Assembly: GCA_963772975.1 (NCBI GenBank)
Contig: CAVYZH010000011.1
Location: 124,001 to 188,000 of the forward strand
Source of the DNA: AC-32 sp963772975
GTDB lineage: Bacteria > Actinomycetota > Thermoleophilia > Gaiellales > Gaiellaceae
Direction of reading: 5' to 3'
Length of the DNA stretch: 64,000 bases
The position numbers were made by a program, and so were the translations under genes. Shown here piece by piece: positions 11,189-20,999 of this stretch. The stretch's first letter is position 1, and each line of letters begins with the position of its first letter. The notes under the pieces are model-generated. The model was not told the origin of the DNA and made no database searches. It saw only the letters and a list, made by a program, of their open reading frames with translations.

Positions 11189-12769
11189 ATGGCTGACTAC
11201 GACGTGATCATCGTCGGAACCGGTGCCGGGGGCGGCACGCTCGCACGGCACCTCGCGCCATCGGGCAAGCGAATCCTGCTGCTGGAGCGGGGCGACTGGC
11301 TGCCGCGAGAGCCGCAGAACTGGCTGGCGCAGGACGTGTTCGTCGACAACCGCTACGTGTCCGAGGACACGTGGTACGACGACAAGGGCGAGCCGTTCCA
11401 GCCGCAGATCCACTACTTCGTGGGCGGCGCGACGAAGCTCTACGGCGCAGCGCTCTACCGGCTGCGGGAGGAGGACTTCGGAGAGCTCGAGCACCACGAC
11501 GGGGTCTCGCCGGCCTGGCCGATCACCTACGACGAGATCGAGCCCTACTACTCGAAGGCGGAGCAGCTCTACGAGGTGCACGGCGCTCATGGCGAGGATC
11601 CGACCGAGCCCTACGCGAGTGCTCCGTACCCGTTCCCGGCGGTCTCACACGAGCCGCGGATCCAGCAGCTCTCCGACGATCTGGCCGCCGCCGGGTACCA
11701 CCCGTTCCACGCGCCGTGCGGCATCCGCCTGAACGAGTCGAACATGCCGTACAGCGCTTGCGTGCGCTGCCAGGACTGCGACGGCTTCCCCTGCGCCGTG
11801 CACGGCAAGTCGGACGCGGAGGTACTCGGGGTGCGGCCCGCGCTCGAGCATTCGAACGTCGAGCTGCTCACCAACGCGCAGGTCGTCAAGCTCGAGACGA
11901 ATGCCGACGGCACAGCGGTGACCGGGGTGGTCGTCGATCGGGCCGGCGTACGGGAGACCTACTCGGCCGACCTCGTCGTGCTCGCCTGCGGCGCGGCGAA
12001 CACCGCGAAGCTGCTGCTCCTGTCCGCGAACGACAAGCACCCGCAGGGCCTCGCCAACGGCTCCGACCAGGTCGGCCGCAACTACATGTTCCACAACAGC
12101 CAGGCGGTGCTCGCGCTCTCGAAGGACGAGAACCCGACGATCTTCCAGAAGACGCTCGGCCTGAACGACTTCTACTTCGCCGGTAACGGCCACGACTACC
12201 CGCTCGGGAACATCCAGATGGTCGGCAAGTCGCAAACGCCGATGTTCCACGGCGAGAAGCCGGTCCAGACGAGGCTCGCGCCGCACTGGTCGCTGGAGAA
12301 GGTCGCCAGCCACGCGGTCGACTTCTGGCTCTCGACCGAGGACTTGCCGATGCCGGAGAACCGAGTCACCGTCGACGGCGAAGGGAAGCTGACCCTCTCC
12401 TACACGGCGACTAACGACACGCCGAAGAACGAGCTCTTCAAGCAGCTGCACTCGATGCTCGGCAAGCTGCGCATTGAGCCGGACAGCCTCTTCCACCGGT
12501 TCGCGTACATGAAGAACGAGATACCGGTGGCGGGCGTGGCTCACCAGGCTGGGACCTGCCGAATGGGCGCCGACCCGGCGACCTCGGCATTGAACGCCGA
12601 GTGCCGGGCGCACGAGCTCGACAACCTCTACGTCGTCGACACGAGCGTCTTTCCGAGCATCGGCGCAGTCAACCCGGCGCTGACGGCGATGGCGAACTCC
12701 CTGCGCGTCGGCGACCACCTGCTCGAGCGGATGGGCGCGCGGGCGGAGGCAGCCTCGGTCTCGTCTTAA
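11189..12769 (+). CDS. GMC family FAD-dependent oxidoreductase
   Basis: Glucose-methanol-choline oxidoreductases oxidise alcohols or sugars with FAD. The 526-aa protein begins with the FAD-binding DYDVIIVGTGAGGGTLARHL and ends with the family C-terminus. That region includes HQAGTCRMG and the active-site histidine/asparagine region VDTSVFPSIGAVNPALTAMA. It contains several cysteines (CVRCQDCDGFPC) that resemble the metal-binding insertion of some membrane-linked sugar dehydrogenases. It lies 3 bp after the GH15 gene and abuts the epimerase gene, which suggests a sugar as substrate. Confidence 0.92.
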   Translation: MADYDVIIVGTGAGGGTLARHLAPSGKRILLLERGDWLPREPQNWLAQDVFVDNRYVSEDTWYDDKGEPFQPQIHYFVGGATKLYGAALYRLREEDFGELEHHDGVSPAWPITYDEIEPYYSKAEQLYEVHGAHGEDPTEPYASAPYPFPAVSHEPRIQQLSDDLAAAGYHPFHAPCGIRLNESNMPYSACVRCQDCDGFPCAVHGKSDAEVLGVRPALEHSNVELLTNAQVVKLETNADGTAVTGVVVDRAGVRETYSADLVVLACGAANTAKLLLLSANDKHPQGLANGSDQVGRNYMFHNSQAVLALSKDENPTIFQKTLGLNDFYFAGNGHDYPLGNIQMVGKSQTPMFHGEKPVQTRLAPHWSLEKVASHAVDFWLSTEDLPMPENRVTVDGEGKLTLSYTATNDTPKNELFKQLHSMLGKLRIEPDSLFHRFAYMKNEIPVAGVAHQAGTCRMGADPATSALNAECRAHELDNLYVVDTSVFPSIGAVNPALTAMANSLRVGDHLLERMGARAEAASVSS

Positions 12770-13660
12770 GTGGAACCGTCCGGAGACCAGGTCGAGCTCG
12801 CGTTCGGCGAGCAGCGAGCCGTAGTCGTGGGTGTCGGCGCCGGGGTGCGGACGTACGCCGTCGGTGGGCGAGCGGTGATCGACGGCTACGACGCCGGCGA
12901 GCTCTGCCCCTCCGGCCGCGGCCAGCTGCTCGTGCCGTGGCCGAACCGGATCGAGGACGGCCGCTACGAGTTCGGCGGGCGCTCGCACCAGCTTCCACTC
13001 GACGAGCCCGAGCGGCAGAACGCGATCCACGGTCTCACGCGCTGGTCGGAGTGGGCGGTCGCCGACCGCGCGGCCGGCCGGGTCGCGTTCGAGCACATCC
13101 TCCACCCGCGCCCCGGCTATCCGTTCTCGCTGGCGCTGCGCGTCGAGTACTCGCTCTCCGACGAGGGTCTCGCCGTGCGCACCGAGGCCACGAACGTCGG
13201 TTCCGAGAGCGCCCCGTACGGGGCGGGCTCGCATCCGTACCTGACTGTCGACGGTGACGTCGTCGACGAGGTCGAGCTGCGCGTGCCGGCCGCGACCGTT
13301 CTCGTCGCGAACGAGCGCGGCATCCCCGTCGGCAGCGGATCCGTGGCCGACGAAGGGCTCGACTTTCGCGAACCGAGGACGATCGGCTCGACTGTGCTCG
13401 ACCACTGCTTCACCGACCTCGAGCGCGAGGCTGACGGTCGAGCCAGGGTGCGTGTCGGCACGACCACTCTCTGGGCGGACGAGAGCTACCCGTACCTGAT
13501 GGTCTTCACGGGCGACGGCCTTCCGGACGTGGAGCGGCGCAGCATCGCCGTCGAGCCGATGACCTGCGCGCCAAATGCCTTCCGCAGCGGCCAGGGTCTC
13601 GTCCAGCTCGGCCCGGGTGAGCGCCACGCGGCCAGCTGGGGCATATCTCGCAACGCCTAG
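12770..13660 (+). CDS. Aldose 1-epimerase family protein
   Basis: Aldose epimerases interconvert alpha and beta anomers of sugars. The 296-aa protein has the galactose-mutarotase fold signature, with PWPNRIEDGRYEFGG and the histidines of NAIHGL and AGSHPYLTV that normally act in catalysis. Its GTG start follows directly on the TAA of the GMC gene, so the two are co-translated. The likely role is to supply the anomer that the neighbouring dehydrogenases use. It is the last gene of the cluster before a 177-bp intergenic region. Confidence 0.9.
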   Translation: MEPSGDQVELAFGEQRAVVVGVGAGVRTYAVGGRAVIDGYDAGELCPSGRGQLLVPWPNRIEDGRYEFGGRSHQLPLDEPERQNAIHGLTRWSEWAVADRAAGRVAFEHILHPRPGYPFSLALRVEYSLSDEGLAVRTEATNVGSESAPYGAGSHPYLTVDGDVVDEVELRVPAATVLVANERGIPVGSGSVADEGLDFREPRTIGSTVLDHCFTDLEREADGRARVRVGTTTLWADESYPYLMVFTGDGLPDVERRSIAVEPMTCAPNAFRSGQGLVQLGPGERHAASWGISRNA

Positions 13661-13837
13661 GGAGAGCCAATCGCCCGAAGCGCGACTCCAAGGATGGCTA
13701 GCCCGCCGCCTCCATCGCGAGTAGCGCCACGACTTCCAGATCTGGGCTACGGCTGCGGACGGACCCGTCGTTTGACCGAGGGGTAGGCCGCAGCGTACGA
13801 TCGCCCCCGTACGGGGTCACCAGAAGGGGGGAGAAGA

Positions 13838-15199
13838 ATGAGCGGTCGGTTTCTCACAAGGACGTCCTCGACGATCATGCTCGCCTTTGCTGGCGCTCTT
13901 GCGATGGCGACGCTCGCGACTTCCGCCACGCCCGCCCCGAACCTCAATGTCACCGCCATGTCCGGGAACGAGGCAGAGGACGCGATTGCGGTCAACCCGA
14001 CCAAACCGTCCAACGTGGTGGCGATGTCGACGCTGCCGGACGTCGTCGCTGGGCTCGCAGTAGGCGTGTCCTTCGACGATGGGCAGACGTGGACGCGACG
14101 GGTGATCGGCGCGGCCGGCGACCCGCTCGGGGAGATCTGTTGCGATCAGCAGTTGGCCTGGGACCGCTTCGGAAACCTCTGGATGACTTATCTCCTCAAC
14201 ACGAGCGGCGACGTGCTCGTCGCACTCTCCACCAACGGCGGGTTGACGTTCGCCAAGGTGGCAGACATTGCGACGAACGGCGACCAGCCTTCAATCGCAG
14301 TCGGGTCGAACAGCGTCTGGGTCAGCTACACGCGCTCGCCTGGAAAGCAGATCCAGGCATTCGGAGCGGCTGTCACCGGTCTCGGGCAGTTCGGGAGTTT
14401 CAGTGTTCCCGAGAACGTCCCCAGCCCCGGGAATGGCGACTACGGCGACACCGCCGTCGGGCCGGCCGGCCAGGTGATGGTGACCTACCAGAATGCGGTC
14501 AACGGCCAGGGGGGAGCCGACATCTACACGGCTGCCGACCCGGACGGCCTGGGCTCGGCCGGTTTCGGCAAGCCGACCGTAGTCGCACATAGCCATGTCG
14601 GAGGGTTCGACTTCATTGCGGCTCAGCCGGATCGCTCGGTCGACGCGGAGGCGAATCTCGCCTGGGATCGCAGTGGCGGCGGCCACAACGGCCGCGTCTA
14701 CCTCGTCTGGACGGACGAGACGCCCAACGAGAGCGACAACACGGACATCATGCTCCAGCACTCCGACAACAACGGAACGTCCTGGTCGCTGGCGGTCAAG
14801 CTCAATGGCGACCACACCACGAACAGCCAGTACAACCCTGCGATCGCCCTCGACCAGTCGAGCGGCGCCGTCGCCGTGTCCTGGTACGACACCCGGAACG
14901 ACCTCGGGACGGGTGGGAGTGGAGACACCGACGGGATTCCGAACGACGACTTCCAGATCTGGGCCACCGATTCCACGAACGGCGGCACAACTTTCGCGCC
15001 GAACTTCCAGGTGAGCCGGGGAACCTCGAATGCGATCGATGCAAATAGCTTCTTCGACACCGGCGACTACACGCACGCCGCGTTCGTCTCGGGCGCATTC
15101 TGGCCGGCCTGGTCCGACAACTCGAACAGCACCGGTGACAACCCGGACGGGACCCTGCACCAGTTCGACCTCTACACGGCGAAGGTGTCCATCCCTTAG
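13838..15199 (+). CDS. Secreted sialidase-like (BNR/Asp-box) beta-propeller protein
   Basis: The 453-aa protein starts with a clear signal peptide (RTSSTIMLAFAGALAMATLA, then an AxA-type cleavage region). The mature part carries repeated Asp-box-like motifs (SFDDGQTW, STNGGLTF, DNNGTSW, STNGGTTF) typical of exo-alpha-sialidase propellers. Sialidase catalytic residues cannot be assigned with confidence, so it may be a non-catalytic secreted propeller. The GGGGGGAGAAGA site gives a leadered start at 13838. The gene is flanked by noncoding stretches of 177 and 202 bp. Confidence 0.8.
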   Translation: MSGRFLTRTSSTIMLAFAGALAMATLATSATPAPNLNVTAMSGNEAEDAIAVNPTKPSNVVAMSTLPDVVAGLAVGVSFDDGQTWTRRVIGAAGDPLGEICCDQQLAWDRFGNLWMTYLLNTSGDVLVALSTNGGLTFAKVADIATNGDQPSIAVGSNSVWVSYTRSPGKQIQAFGAAVTGLGQFGSFSVPENVPSPGNGDYGDTAVGPAGQVMVTYQNAVNGQGGADIYTAADPDGLGSAGFGKPTVVAHSHVGGFDFIAAQPDRSVDAEANLAWDRSGGGHNGRVYLVWTDETPNESDNTDIMLQHSDNNGTSWSLAVKLNGDHTTNSQYNPAIALDQSSGAVAVSWYDTRNDLGTGGSGDTDGIPNDDFQIWATDSTNGGTTFAPNFQVSRGTSNAIDANSFFDTGDYTHAAFVSGAFWPAWSDNSNSTGDNPDGTLHQFDLYTAKVSIP

Positions 15200-15401
15200 T
15201 TCTGGCGATTCAGTCGTGTCGCTTCGGCGTCCACGGCACCGCCCCGGCTGCCGCGGGCAGCGCTTAGCCTGCCGTTGTGTGGCAGTCGTCGCCGGGCCGA
15301 TCGGCTCTGGTTGAAATCTTGCGCGGGATCGATTCCCGCCGCCTCCATCGGCTCGCGTCCCTCCATGTCGGTGGCGCGACACGACCGCTAGCGTAGAGAG
15401 C

Positions 15402-16376
15402 GTGCAAAGTGCCCCCGCCGTCGAGACGTCCGCGCTGCGTAAGAGCTACGGCAACGTTCACGCGCTTCGCGGTGTCGATCTCCACGTCGAGTCGGGCAGT
15501 GTCTTCGGGCTGCTCGGCCCGAACGGGGCCGGCAAGACGACGGCGGTTCGCATCCTGACGACGCTGCTGCTGCCCGACGAGGGCTCTGCGCGGGTTGCCG
15601 GCTTCGATGTTGTCCGCGATGCCGCCAAGGTGCGCGAGCACATCGGGCTCGCCGGCCAGTACGCGGCCGTGGACGAAAACCTGACCGGGTTCGAGAACCT
15701 CGAGATGGTCGGCAAGCTCTACCACCTCGGCCGAGGGCAACCGGGTGCACGCGCGCGCGAACTCCTGGCCTCCTTCGACCTTTCCGATGCCGCCGACCGG
15801 CTCGTCCGCACGTACTCGGGCGGGATGCGCCGGCGCCTCGACTTGGCCGCCGCGCTGGTTGCCCGGCCGCCGGTGCTCTTCCTCGACGAGCCGACCACCG
15901 GCCTCGACATCCGCAGCCGCATCGAGCTTTGGAACGCGATCGAGGCGCTCGTCTCGGGGGGCACGACGGTGCTGCTCACCACGCAGGTCCTCGACGAGGC
16001 CGACCGGCTCGCCGATCGCATCGCCGTGATCGACCAGGGCCTGGTGATCGCGGAAGGGACGCCCGCCGAGCTGAAGAGCCAGGTCGGCGGCGAGCGGCTC
16101 GACATCCATCTCTGCGACCAGCAGCGTGGGGAACAGGCCGTTCTCGCTCTGGCCTCGATCGCCAGCGATCGCCCGTTCCTCGAGGACGGATCTGTCCGCG
16201 TCCCGGTCGCCGAGCGCCGGGGGACGATTGCCGATGCCGTCCGTCAGCTGGACGACGCGGGCATCGCCATCGACGACATCTCCGTCAGCACTCCGACGCT
16301 GGACGACGTCTTCCTGAAACTGACGGGGCACGCGGCCGAGCACGAGGGCGAGGAAGCGGAGGCCCAGGCTCGGTGA
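15402..16376 (+). CDS. ABC transporter ATP-binding protein, DrrA-like
   Basis: This is the ATPase of a two-component ABC exporter of the daunorubicin-resistance type. The 324-aa protein has Walker A (GPNGAGKTT), the signature YSGGMRRRLDLA, Walker B (VLFLDEPTTGLD) and the C-terminal extension of about 90 residues typical of DrrA. The GTG start at 15402 lies 7 nt after TAGCGT (15389-15394), so the transcript is probably leaderless. The stop codon overlaps the permease start (GTGA). The substrate is unknown. Confidence 0.93.
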   Translation: MQSAPAVETSALRKSYGNVHALRGVDLHVESGSVFGLLGPNGAGKTTAVRILTTLLLPDEGSARVAGFDVVRDAAKVREHIGLAGQYAAVDENLTGFENLEMVGKLYHLGRGQPGARARELLASFDLSDAADRLVRTYSGGMRRRLDLAAALVARPPVLFLDEPTTGLDIRSRIELWNAIEALVSGGTTVLLTTQVLDEADRLADRIAVIDQGLVIAEGTPAELKSQVGGERLDIHLCDQQRGEQAVLALASIASDRPFLEDGSVRVPVAERRGTIADAVRQLDDAGIAIDDISVSTPTLDDVFLKLTGHAAEHEGEEAEAQAR

Positions 16377-17155
16377 AGGGGCTTCGCTACGGGATCTCCG
16401 ACACGCTCGTGCTCGCGAAGCGCAGCCTGCTGCGGATCCCGCGCCAGCCGGACTTGCTCGTCGGCTTCACCGTCCAGCCGATCCTGTTCGTGCTGCTCTT
16501 CGTCTACGTCTTCGGCGGGGCCGTCGGCCTCGCGCTGCCGCCGGGACTCACCTACGTCGACTTCCTGATCCCCGGGATCATCGTCCAGTCGATCGTCTTC
16601 GGCGGCTTCGTGACGGCGCTCGGGCTGGCGGACGACCTGAAGAAGGGGCTGATCGACAGGTTCCGCTCCCTGCCGATGACGCGCTCCGCACTGCTGACCG
16701 GCCGCACGCTGGGCGACGTCGTCACCAACAGCTTCCAGCTGGTCGTGATGTTCTCCGTCGGGCTGCTGATCGGATTCAACTTCTCGAGCAGCGTGGGGGA
16801 GGTCGTCGCCGGGATCCTGCTGCTCCTGCTGATCGGCTACGCCTTCTCCTGGGTGTTTGCCTTCATCGGGCTCTCGTCCTCGTCGCCAGAGGCAGCGAAC
16901 GCGTTTGGCTTCACGATCCTGTTCCCGGTCACGTTCGTCTCGTCGGCGTTCGTCCCGGTCGACACGATGCCGAGCTGGCTCCAGCCGATCGCCGAGCACA
17001 ACCCGTTCACGTACATGGTGAACGCCGCCCGCGCGCTGTTCCTCGGCATTCCGGCCGAGAACAACGTCTGGCTTGCGCTGGCCTGGACGCTCGGGATCAT
17101 CGCCGCCTTCGCGCCACTCTCGGCGTGGAAGTACCGGCGCGTCGTCGCGCAGTGA
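16373..17155 (+). CDS. ABC transporter permease, DrrB-like (ABC-2 type)
   Basis: The 260-aa protein has six predicted membrane segments and the ABC-2 permease core, including GLIDRFRSLPMTRSALLTGR, the cytoplasmic coupling motif of this family. The GTG at 16373 overlaps the DrrA-like stop, which fixes the start; the longer in-frame extension upstream only overlaps drrA. Together the two genes should make a drug or lipid exporter. A third gene overlaps the stop in turn. Confidence 0.92.
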   Translation: MKGLRYGISDTLVLAKRSLLRIPRQPDLLVGFTVQPILFVLLFVYVFGGAVGLALPPGLTYVDFLIPGIIVQSIVFGGFVTALGLADDLKKGLIDRFRSLPMTRSALLTGRTLGDVVTNSFQLVVMFSVGLLIGFNFSSSVGEVVAGILLLLLIGYAFSWVFAFIGLSSSSPEAANAFGFTILFPVTFVSSAFVPVDTMPSWLQPIAEHNPFTYMVNAARALFLGIPAENNVWLALAWTLGIIAAFAPLSAWKYRRVVAQ

Positions 17156-17745
17156 GGATCGCGCTTCGCGGCGGCCTCGAAATCGAGGATCCGCTCGACG
17201 TGACGATCAGGTTCGTCGAGGCCTACCCGACGTATGACTCGCGTGACTCACGGCCAGGTTCCTTCGACGAGAGCGACCTCAGGCACGCGAACCGCGGCGG
17301 GGCGCGCATCTCCGCAGCCCAAATCGCGGCAGTTCTCGAACGGCGGGGTCGGATCGAGCGGGCTCTGCGCTCGATCCCTCCCGAAGCCTCGCTCGCGGAG
17401 GAGTCGGTTCCGTGGCTCGCGCTGACGCGGCTCTTCGATGCCTTCGCGGAGATCTCCGGGATCGGATTCTCGAAGATGACGAAGGCACTGCACCCGAAGC
17501 GCCCTGCGCTGATACCGATGCTTGACAGCGTCGTGCAGGCGTACCTCGCGGCGGATGAGCCGAAGACCTTGCCGTTCGGGGAGCGCGCGACGACCCTTGT
17601 CGGAAGCTACAAGCAAGACCTGGATCGAAACCTTGCCGCCTTGCAGCAGATCCAGCGTGACCTTGCGGATCGCGGATACCCGCCGCTGACCGCGGTGCGC
17701 ATTCTCGACCTCCTGCTCTGGTCTGCTTACTCGCAGGCTAGGTGA
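17152..17745 (+). CDS. DUF6308-like hypothetical protein
   Basis: The 197-aa soluble protein resembles what I recall as the DUF6308 family, with the conserved patch GIGFSKMTKALHPKRPALIP and DSVVQAYL. Its function is not known. The GTG at 17152 overlaps the permease stop (GTGA), so it is translationally coupled to the exporter pair and may be expressed with it. It converges on the oxidoreductase at 17767 with a 21-bp gap. The family name is from memory and only moderately certain. Confidence 0.7.
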   Translation: MRIALRGGLEIEDPLDVTIRFVEAYPTYDSRDSRPGSFDESDLRHANRGGARISAAQIAAVLERRGRIERALRSIPPEASLAEESVPWLALTRLFDAFAEISGIGFSKMTKALHPKRPALIPMLDSVVQAYLAADEPKTLPFGERATTLVGSYKQDLDRNLAALQQIQRDLADRGYPPLTAVRILDLLLWSAYSQAR

Positions 17746-17766
17746 TGATTCTTGGCACTAGGCAAG

Positions 17767-18687
17767 CTAGACCTCGAGCGCAACGGCTCCGCCTCCTCCA
17801 ACGGCGCGAGCGAGTGCCGCGTCGGCCTCCGCGAGGGGGAAAGACGCGCCGAGCTCGAAGTCGACCCGTCCGGTGGCCAAATCTTGACCGGCGCTCGCGA
17901 GCTGCTCCCCGTCGGGGCGCACGTACAGCGAGACGACTTCGATTCCTCGCTCGCTGTCGGGCGGGTCGGAAGTGATCGTGACCAAACGACCGCCGTCTCG
18001 AACCGCCGCGAGCGCGACCGCGGCACCGTCGGGCGCCGCGTTGGCAGCGGCATCGACACCATGGCCGGCCGTCGCCGCCACGACCTGAGCCGTCCAGTCC
18101 GGGTCGTGGTAGTCGATCACCGTCGCGGCTCCGGAACGGATTACCCGCTCGCGACTCCTCGGTCCCGCCGTTGCGATCACCTCGACACCGCGGAGAGCTG
18201 CCATCGAGACGATCAACATTCCGGTGGCTCCTCCCGCTCCGTTCACGAGCAGCCGCTCGCCGCGGTTCACACGCAGGCCTTCGTCCAGCACCTGAACCGC
18301 GGTCAGGGCCGGGACCGGGAACGCAGCGGCATGCGTCCACGAAATCTCCGCCGGTTTGGGGGCGAGCAAGGCGGCCTCGGCCACGAGCCACGGCGCCCAG
18401 CATCCTTGCTCCGCAAGTGGAAGCGGATGGGTGAACACCGGATCCCCGACCGACCACCCCTCGACCCCGGGACCCAAGGCCGTAACCACTCCTGCCGCCT
18501 CGACGCCGAGCGCCATCGGCGGCCCTCGCCCCAGATCCCAACGGCCAGTCCGGGCGAACTCATCCCAGCTGCCGACACCGGCGGCCTTGACGTCGATCAG
18601 AACTTCGCCGGTGCGCGGTGCGCGAGCGTCAGGCACCTCCAGCACCGTCACAGCGCCACCGAATTCTTCGATCCCTACGACGCGCAC
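17767..18687 (-). CDS. Zinc-independent alcohol dehydrogenase / quinone reductase family (MDR)
   Basis: The 306-aa protein belongs to the medium-chain dehydrogenase/reductase superfamily. It has an N-terminal GroES-like part (GEVLIDVKAAGVGSWDEFARTG) and a nucleotide-binding part with NGAGGATGMLIVSMA, which resembles the glycine-rich loop of quinone reductases. The catalytic zinc ligands of true alcohol dehydrogenases are missing. It probably reduces quinones or enones with NADPH. The start is a GTG at 18687. A TAGGCT hexamer lies about 14 nt upstream. Confidence 0.87.
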   Translation of the reverse strand: MRVVGIEEFGGAVTVLEVPDARAPRTGEVLIDVKAAGVGSWDEFARTGRWDLGRGPPMALGVEAAGVVTALGPGVEGWSVGDPVFTHPLPLAEQGCWAPWLVAEAALLAPKPAEISWTHAAAFPVPALTAVQVLDEGLRVNRGERLLVNGAGGATGMLIVSMAALRGVEVIATAGPRSRERVIRSGAATVIDYHDPDWTAQVVAATAGHGVDAAANAAPDGAAVALAAVRDGGRLVTITSDPPDSERGIEVVSLYVRPDGEQLASAGQDLATGRVDFELGASFPLAEADAALARAVGGGGAVALEV

Positions 18688-18852
18688 GATCAGTCACCGA
18701 CAGCCTAGCGACCCAGGAATCGGCGCGTCCTTGCGCGGGGCCGGACGGTCGTGCTCACCGACCTAGCCACCGGTAGCACGGCGCCGGCGCGCGATGGCCG
18801 AATACGTACCTTCCCGTTAGTGCGTCATTGACTAGCGGCGTACCCTGGGAGC

Positions 18853-19920
18853 ATGTTCCGTCGCGTCCTCATAGCGTCTGTCGTCCTTCTCGCGTTCGTT
18901 GCGGCCACGAGCCGCGCCTCGTCCACGAGCATCTCGCCGTGCCGGCAGGTGAGCCAACCGATCTGGTCGCCGGACGGGACCCAGATCGCGTACTACGGAA
19001 GGCGCTGGCCTCCGCCGACCGGCCACCGCAACCCGAACGACATCCTGCAGGCGCTCTGCAGCGCGAACGCCGACGGTACGAGCGCCCAGCCGCTCCGCTA
19101 CACGGTGTGCGCCCGCAAGTGCCCCGACCCGCCCAACCAGCTCGCCTGGCTGCCGTCGAAGCAGCTTCTCGTGCTGCGGGATGGAGACATCCTCCGGTTC
19201 GCGCCCGGGAGCAAGCCGCGGAAGATCGCCCGGGGAATCAACGACTTCTCCTTGGTCACGAACCCAACCGGAACTCGTATCGCGGTCGGGCGTGGCTCGC
19301 CCTCGTGCCTCAGCTGCTCGGGGCCGGTGACGATCCTCAACGCCAAGTCGGGAGCCCTCATCGGCAAGGTCGGCGGAAAGAAGCTCGACAACGTCGATCC
19401 GAGTCTCTCGCGCGACGGATCGAAGGTCGTCTTCGAGCGCACCGCGTCCAACGACTCCGGGAAGACGTTCGGCATCTGGACGGCGAAGGCGGACGGCAGC
19501 AACCTCCGGCGGCTGGTGAAAGTCGGTGAGCATCCGCTGTGGTCGCCGAAGGTCGGGAAGGTCGCCTATGTCGCCCTCGCCGGGAAGTCCGTCGCGCTGC
19601 ACCTGATCTCGGCTGGGGGCGGCAAGAGCCGAGCTCTCGTCCCCAGCAGGGTCGAGAACGTGTTCGGCTGGTCGCCCGACGGCAAGTACATCGCCTTCGA
19701 GACGGGCACGGGAACGCTCGGCAAACTGGCCGTCGTCGACGTCGCGACGGGGAAGGTGCGCAGTCTCCTCCAGCTCAAGTACGCGCCGACGGCCGCCTGG
19801 TCGCCGGACTCGAGCGAGCTGGTCGCCAACTCGGTGCCGAGGAGCCAGAAGTGCTGGTCGACCTGGCGCGTGCCGGTCGACGCCTCGAAGCCGACCCTGA
19901 CCTCGAGCTGCACCAGCTAG
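18853..19920 (+). CDS. Secreted TolB/WD40-like beta-propeller protein
   Basis: The 355-aa protein has a signal peptide (RRVLIASVVLLAFVAATSRA). It then has blades of the TolB-like PD40 type, seen as SPDGTQIAYYG, SRDGSKVVFE, SPKVGKVAY, SPDGKYIAFE and SPDSSELVAN. Four or more cysteines lie in the N-terminal half. Such propellers are usually extracytoplasmic binding modules. TACCCT at 18841-18846 followed by 6 nt and ATG fits a leaderless start. Confidence 0.82.
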   Translation: MFRRVLIASVVLLAFVAATSRASSTSISPCRQVSQPIWSPDGTQIAYYGRRWPPPTGHRNPNDILQALCSANADGTSAQPLRYTVCARKCPDPPNQLAWLPSKQLLVLRDGDILRFAPGSKPRKIARGINDFSLVTNPTGTRIAVGRGSPSCLSCSGPVTILNAKSGALIGKVGGKKLDNVDPSLSRDGSKVVFERTASNDSGKTFGIWTAKADGSNLRRLVKVGEHPLWSPKVGKVAYVALAGKSVALHLISAGGGKSRALVPSRVENVFGWSPDGKYIAFETGTGTLGKLAVVDVATGKVRSLLQLKYAPTAAWSPDSSELVANSVPRSQKCWSTWRVPVDASKPTLTSSCTS

Positions 19921-20171
19921 CTAGGCGGCGGCGTCGGCCAGCCGGCGCTCGACGAGGGCGGTCGGCGGCCTCGGCGGGCGTGATCCCTCACAGGTCTCAC
20001 TCTGCGACATCAGAGGGGATCGTCAATCCGCTACGCGACAAGCGTCGTCTGGGCGGACGTCCTGTCACCCGAGCCCCGTCGTCCGCTCACGTTGCCTTCT
20101 GTGGCGGTTCGGGTTAGCCTCGTCTCCTGCGGCGTAGGTAGGACGGCTCACCTGTCAAGAAGGAGGCCACC

Positions 20172-20759
20172 ATGCCGCTCGATCTTTGCACTCCGGGAAA
20201 CCGCGACATCCTCGAGCGCAACATCTGCCTGTCCGCGCTCTCGAAGAACCTCAAGGGGGAGCTCAAGCCGCTCCACCACGCCCTTGAGCGCTGCGCGAAG
20301 CTCAAGTGCCGGACGCTCAAGACTATTCACTTCCTCGAGTTGCACGTTGCTACGAACGCGCCCTGCGACTCGGCTCCCGGCAGGCTGCTCGACGGGACCT
20401 TCATCGTTCGCAACCTGATCACCGCCTTCGAGAACGGCGACGGGACGCGCCGCGGCATCCACGAGGGCGACTTCCTGTGGAAGGGCAGGGGAGCCGTCGC
20501 GGTCGGGACGATTTCGGGGATCACCAACGCGGGGACGCACCGCGAGCCGATCTTCAAGCCGTGCCAGACCTGCGACGCGAAGGGCTGGATGGAGGGCCGC
20601 TTCTGCGGGACGATCCGCCAGTCTCAGCGACCGGCTCTCCGCGGCTGTCAGGTGATCGGGACGTACCGCTTCCACTTCGACCCGAACAAGACGGATGGAG
20701 GCCGCGGGGGTATCAGCGGCACGCTCGAGGGCGAGATCGTCTGCGCCTGCCCGGGTTAG
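20172..20759 (+). CDS. Hypothetical protein, 195 aa, cysteine-containing
   Basis: I do not recognise the family. A very strong ribosome site (AAGGAGG, 8 nt before the ATG) supports translation. The protein has no signal peptide or membrane segment. The N-terminal third is helical and basic. The C-terminal half carries a cysteine cluster (PCQTCDAKGW, RFCGTI, RGCQVIG, VCACPG) that could bind a metal or form disulfides. It stands alone, with about 250 and 240 bp of noncoding DNA on its sides. Confidence 0.7.
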   Translation: MPLDLCTPGNRDILERNICLSALSKNLKGELKPLHHALERCAKLKCRTLKTIHFLELHVATNAPCDSAPGRLLDGTFIVRNLITAFENGDGTRRGIHEGDFLWKGRGAVAVGTISGITNAGTHREPIFKPCQTCDAKGWMEGRFCGTIRQSQRPALRGCQVIGTYRFHFDPNKTDGGRGGISGTLEGEIVCACPG

Positions 20760-20999
20760 CCAGCGCCGTTGTCCCCTGCACCAGCGGGCCGACTTTCGGT
20801 CTTAGCGCCGTACGGGCCTCCTCCTTGTCGAGAGACGTCCCGAGTTTGCTCCCCTGGGCGAGCGTCCTCTCATCGGACGCGCGATGCCAGTGACTCCTCC
20901 CGTCGCCGGCGCTCGGGCTCGACCGCCGGTTGCGTCCGGGTCGAGTCCTCGTCAAGCTGTGGGTCCCGTTTTCGTTTCGCCAGCTATCGGGGGGGACAG

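Noticed and set aside
11645..13627. Long antisense ORF of 660 aa over the GMC and epimerase genes
   Set aside because: It is a shadow of the high-GC coding strand, rich in Arg, Val and Gly, with no domain. The plus-strand genes are certain.
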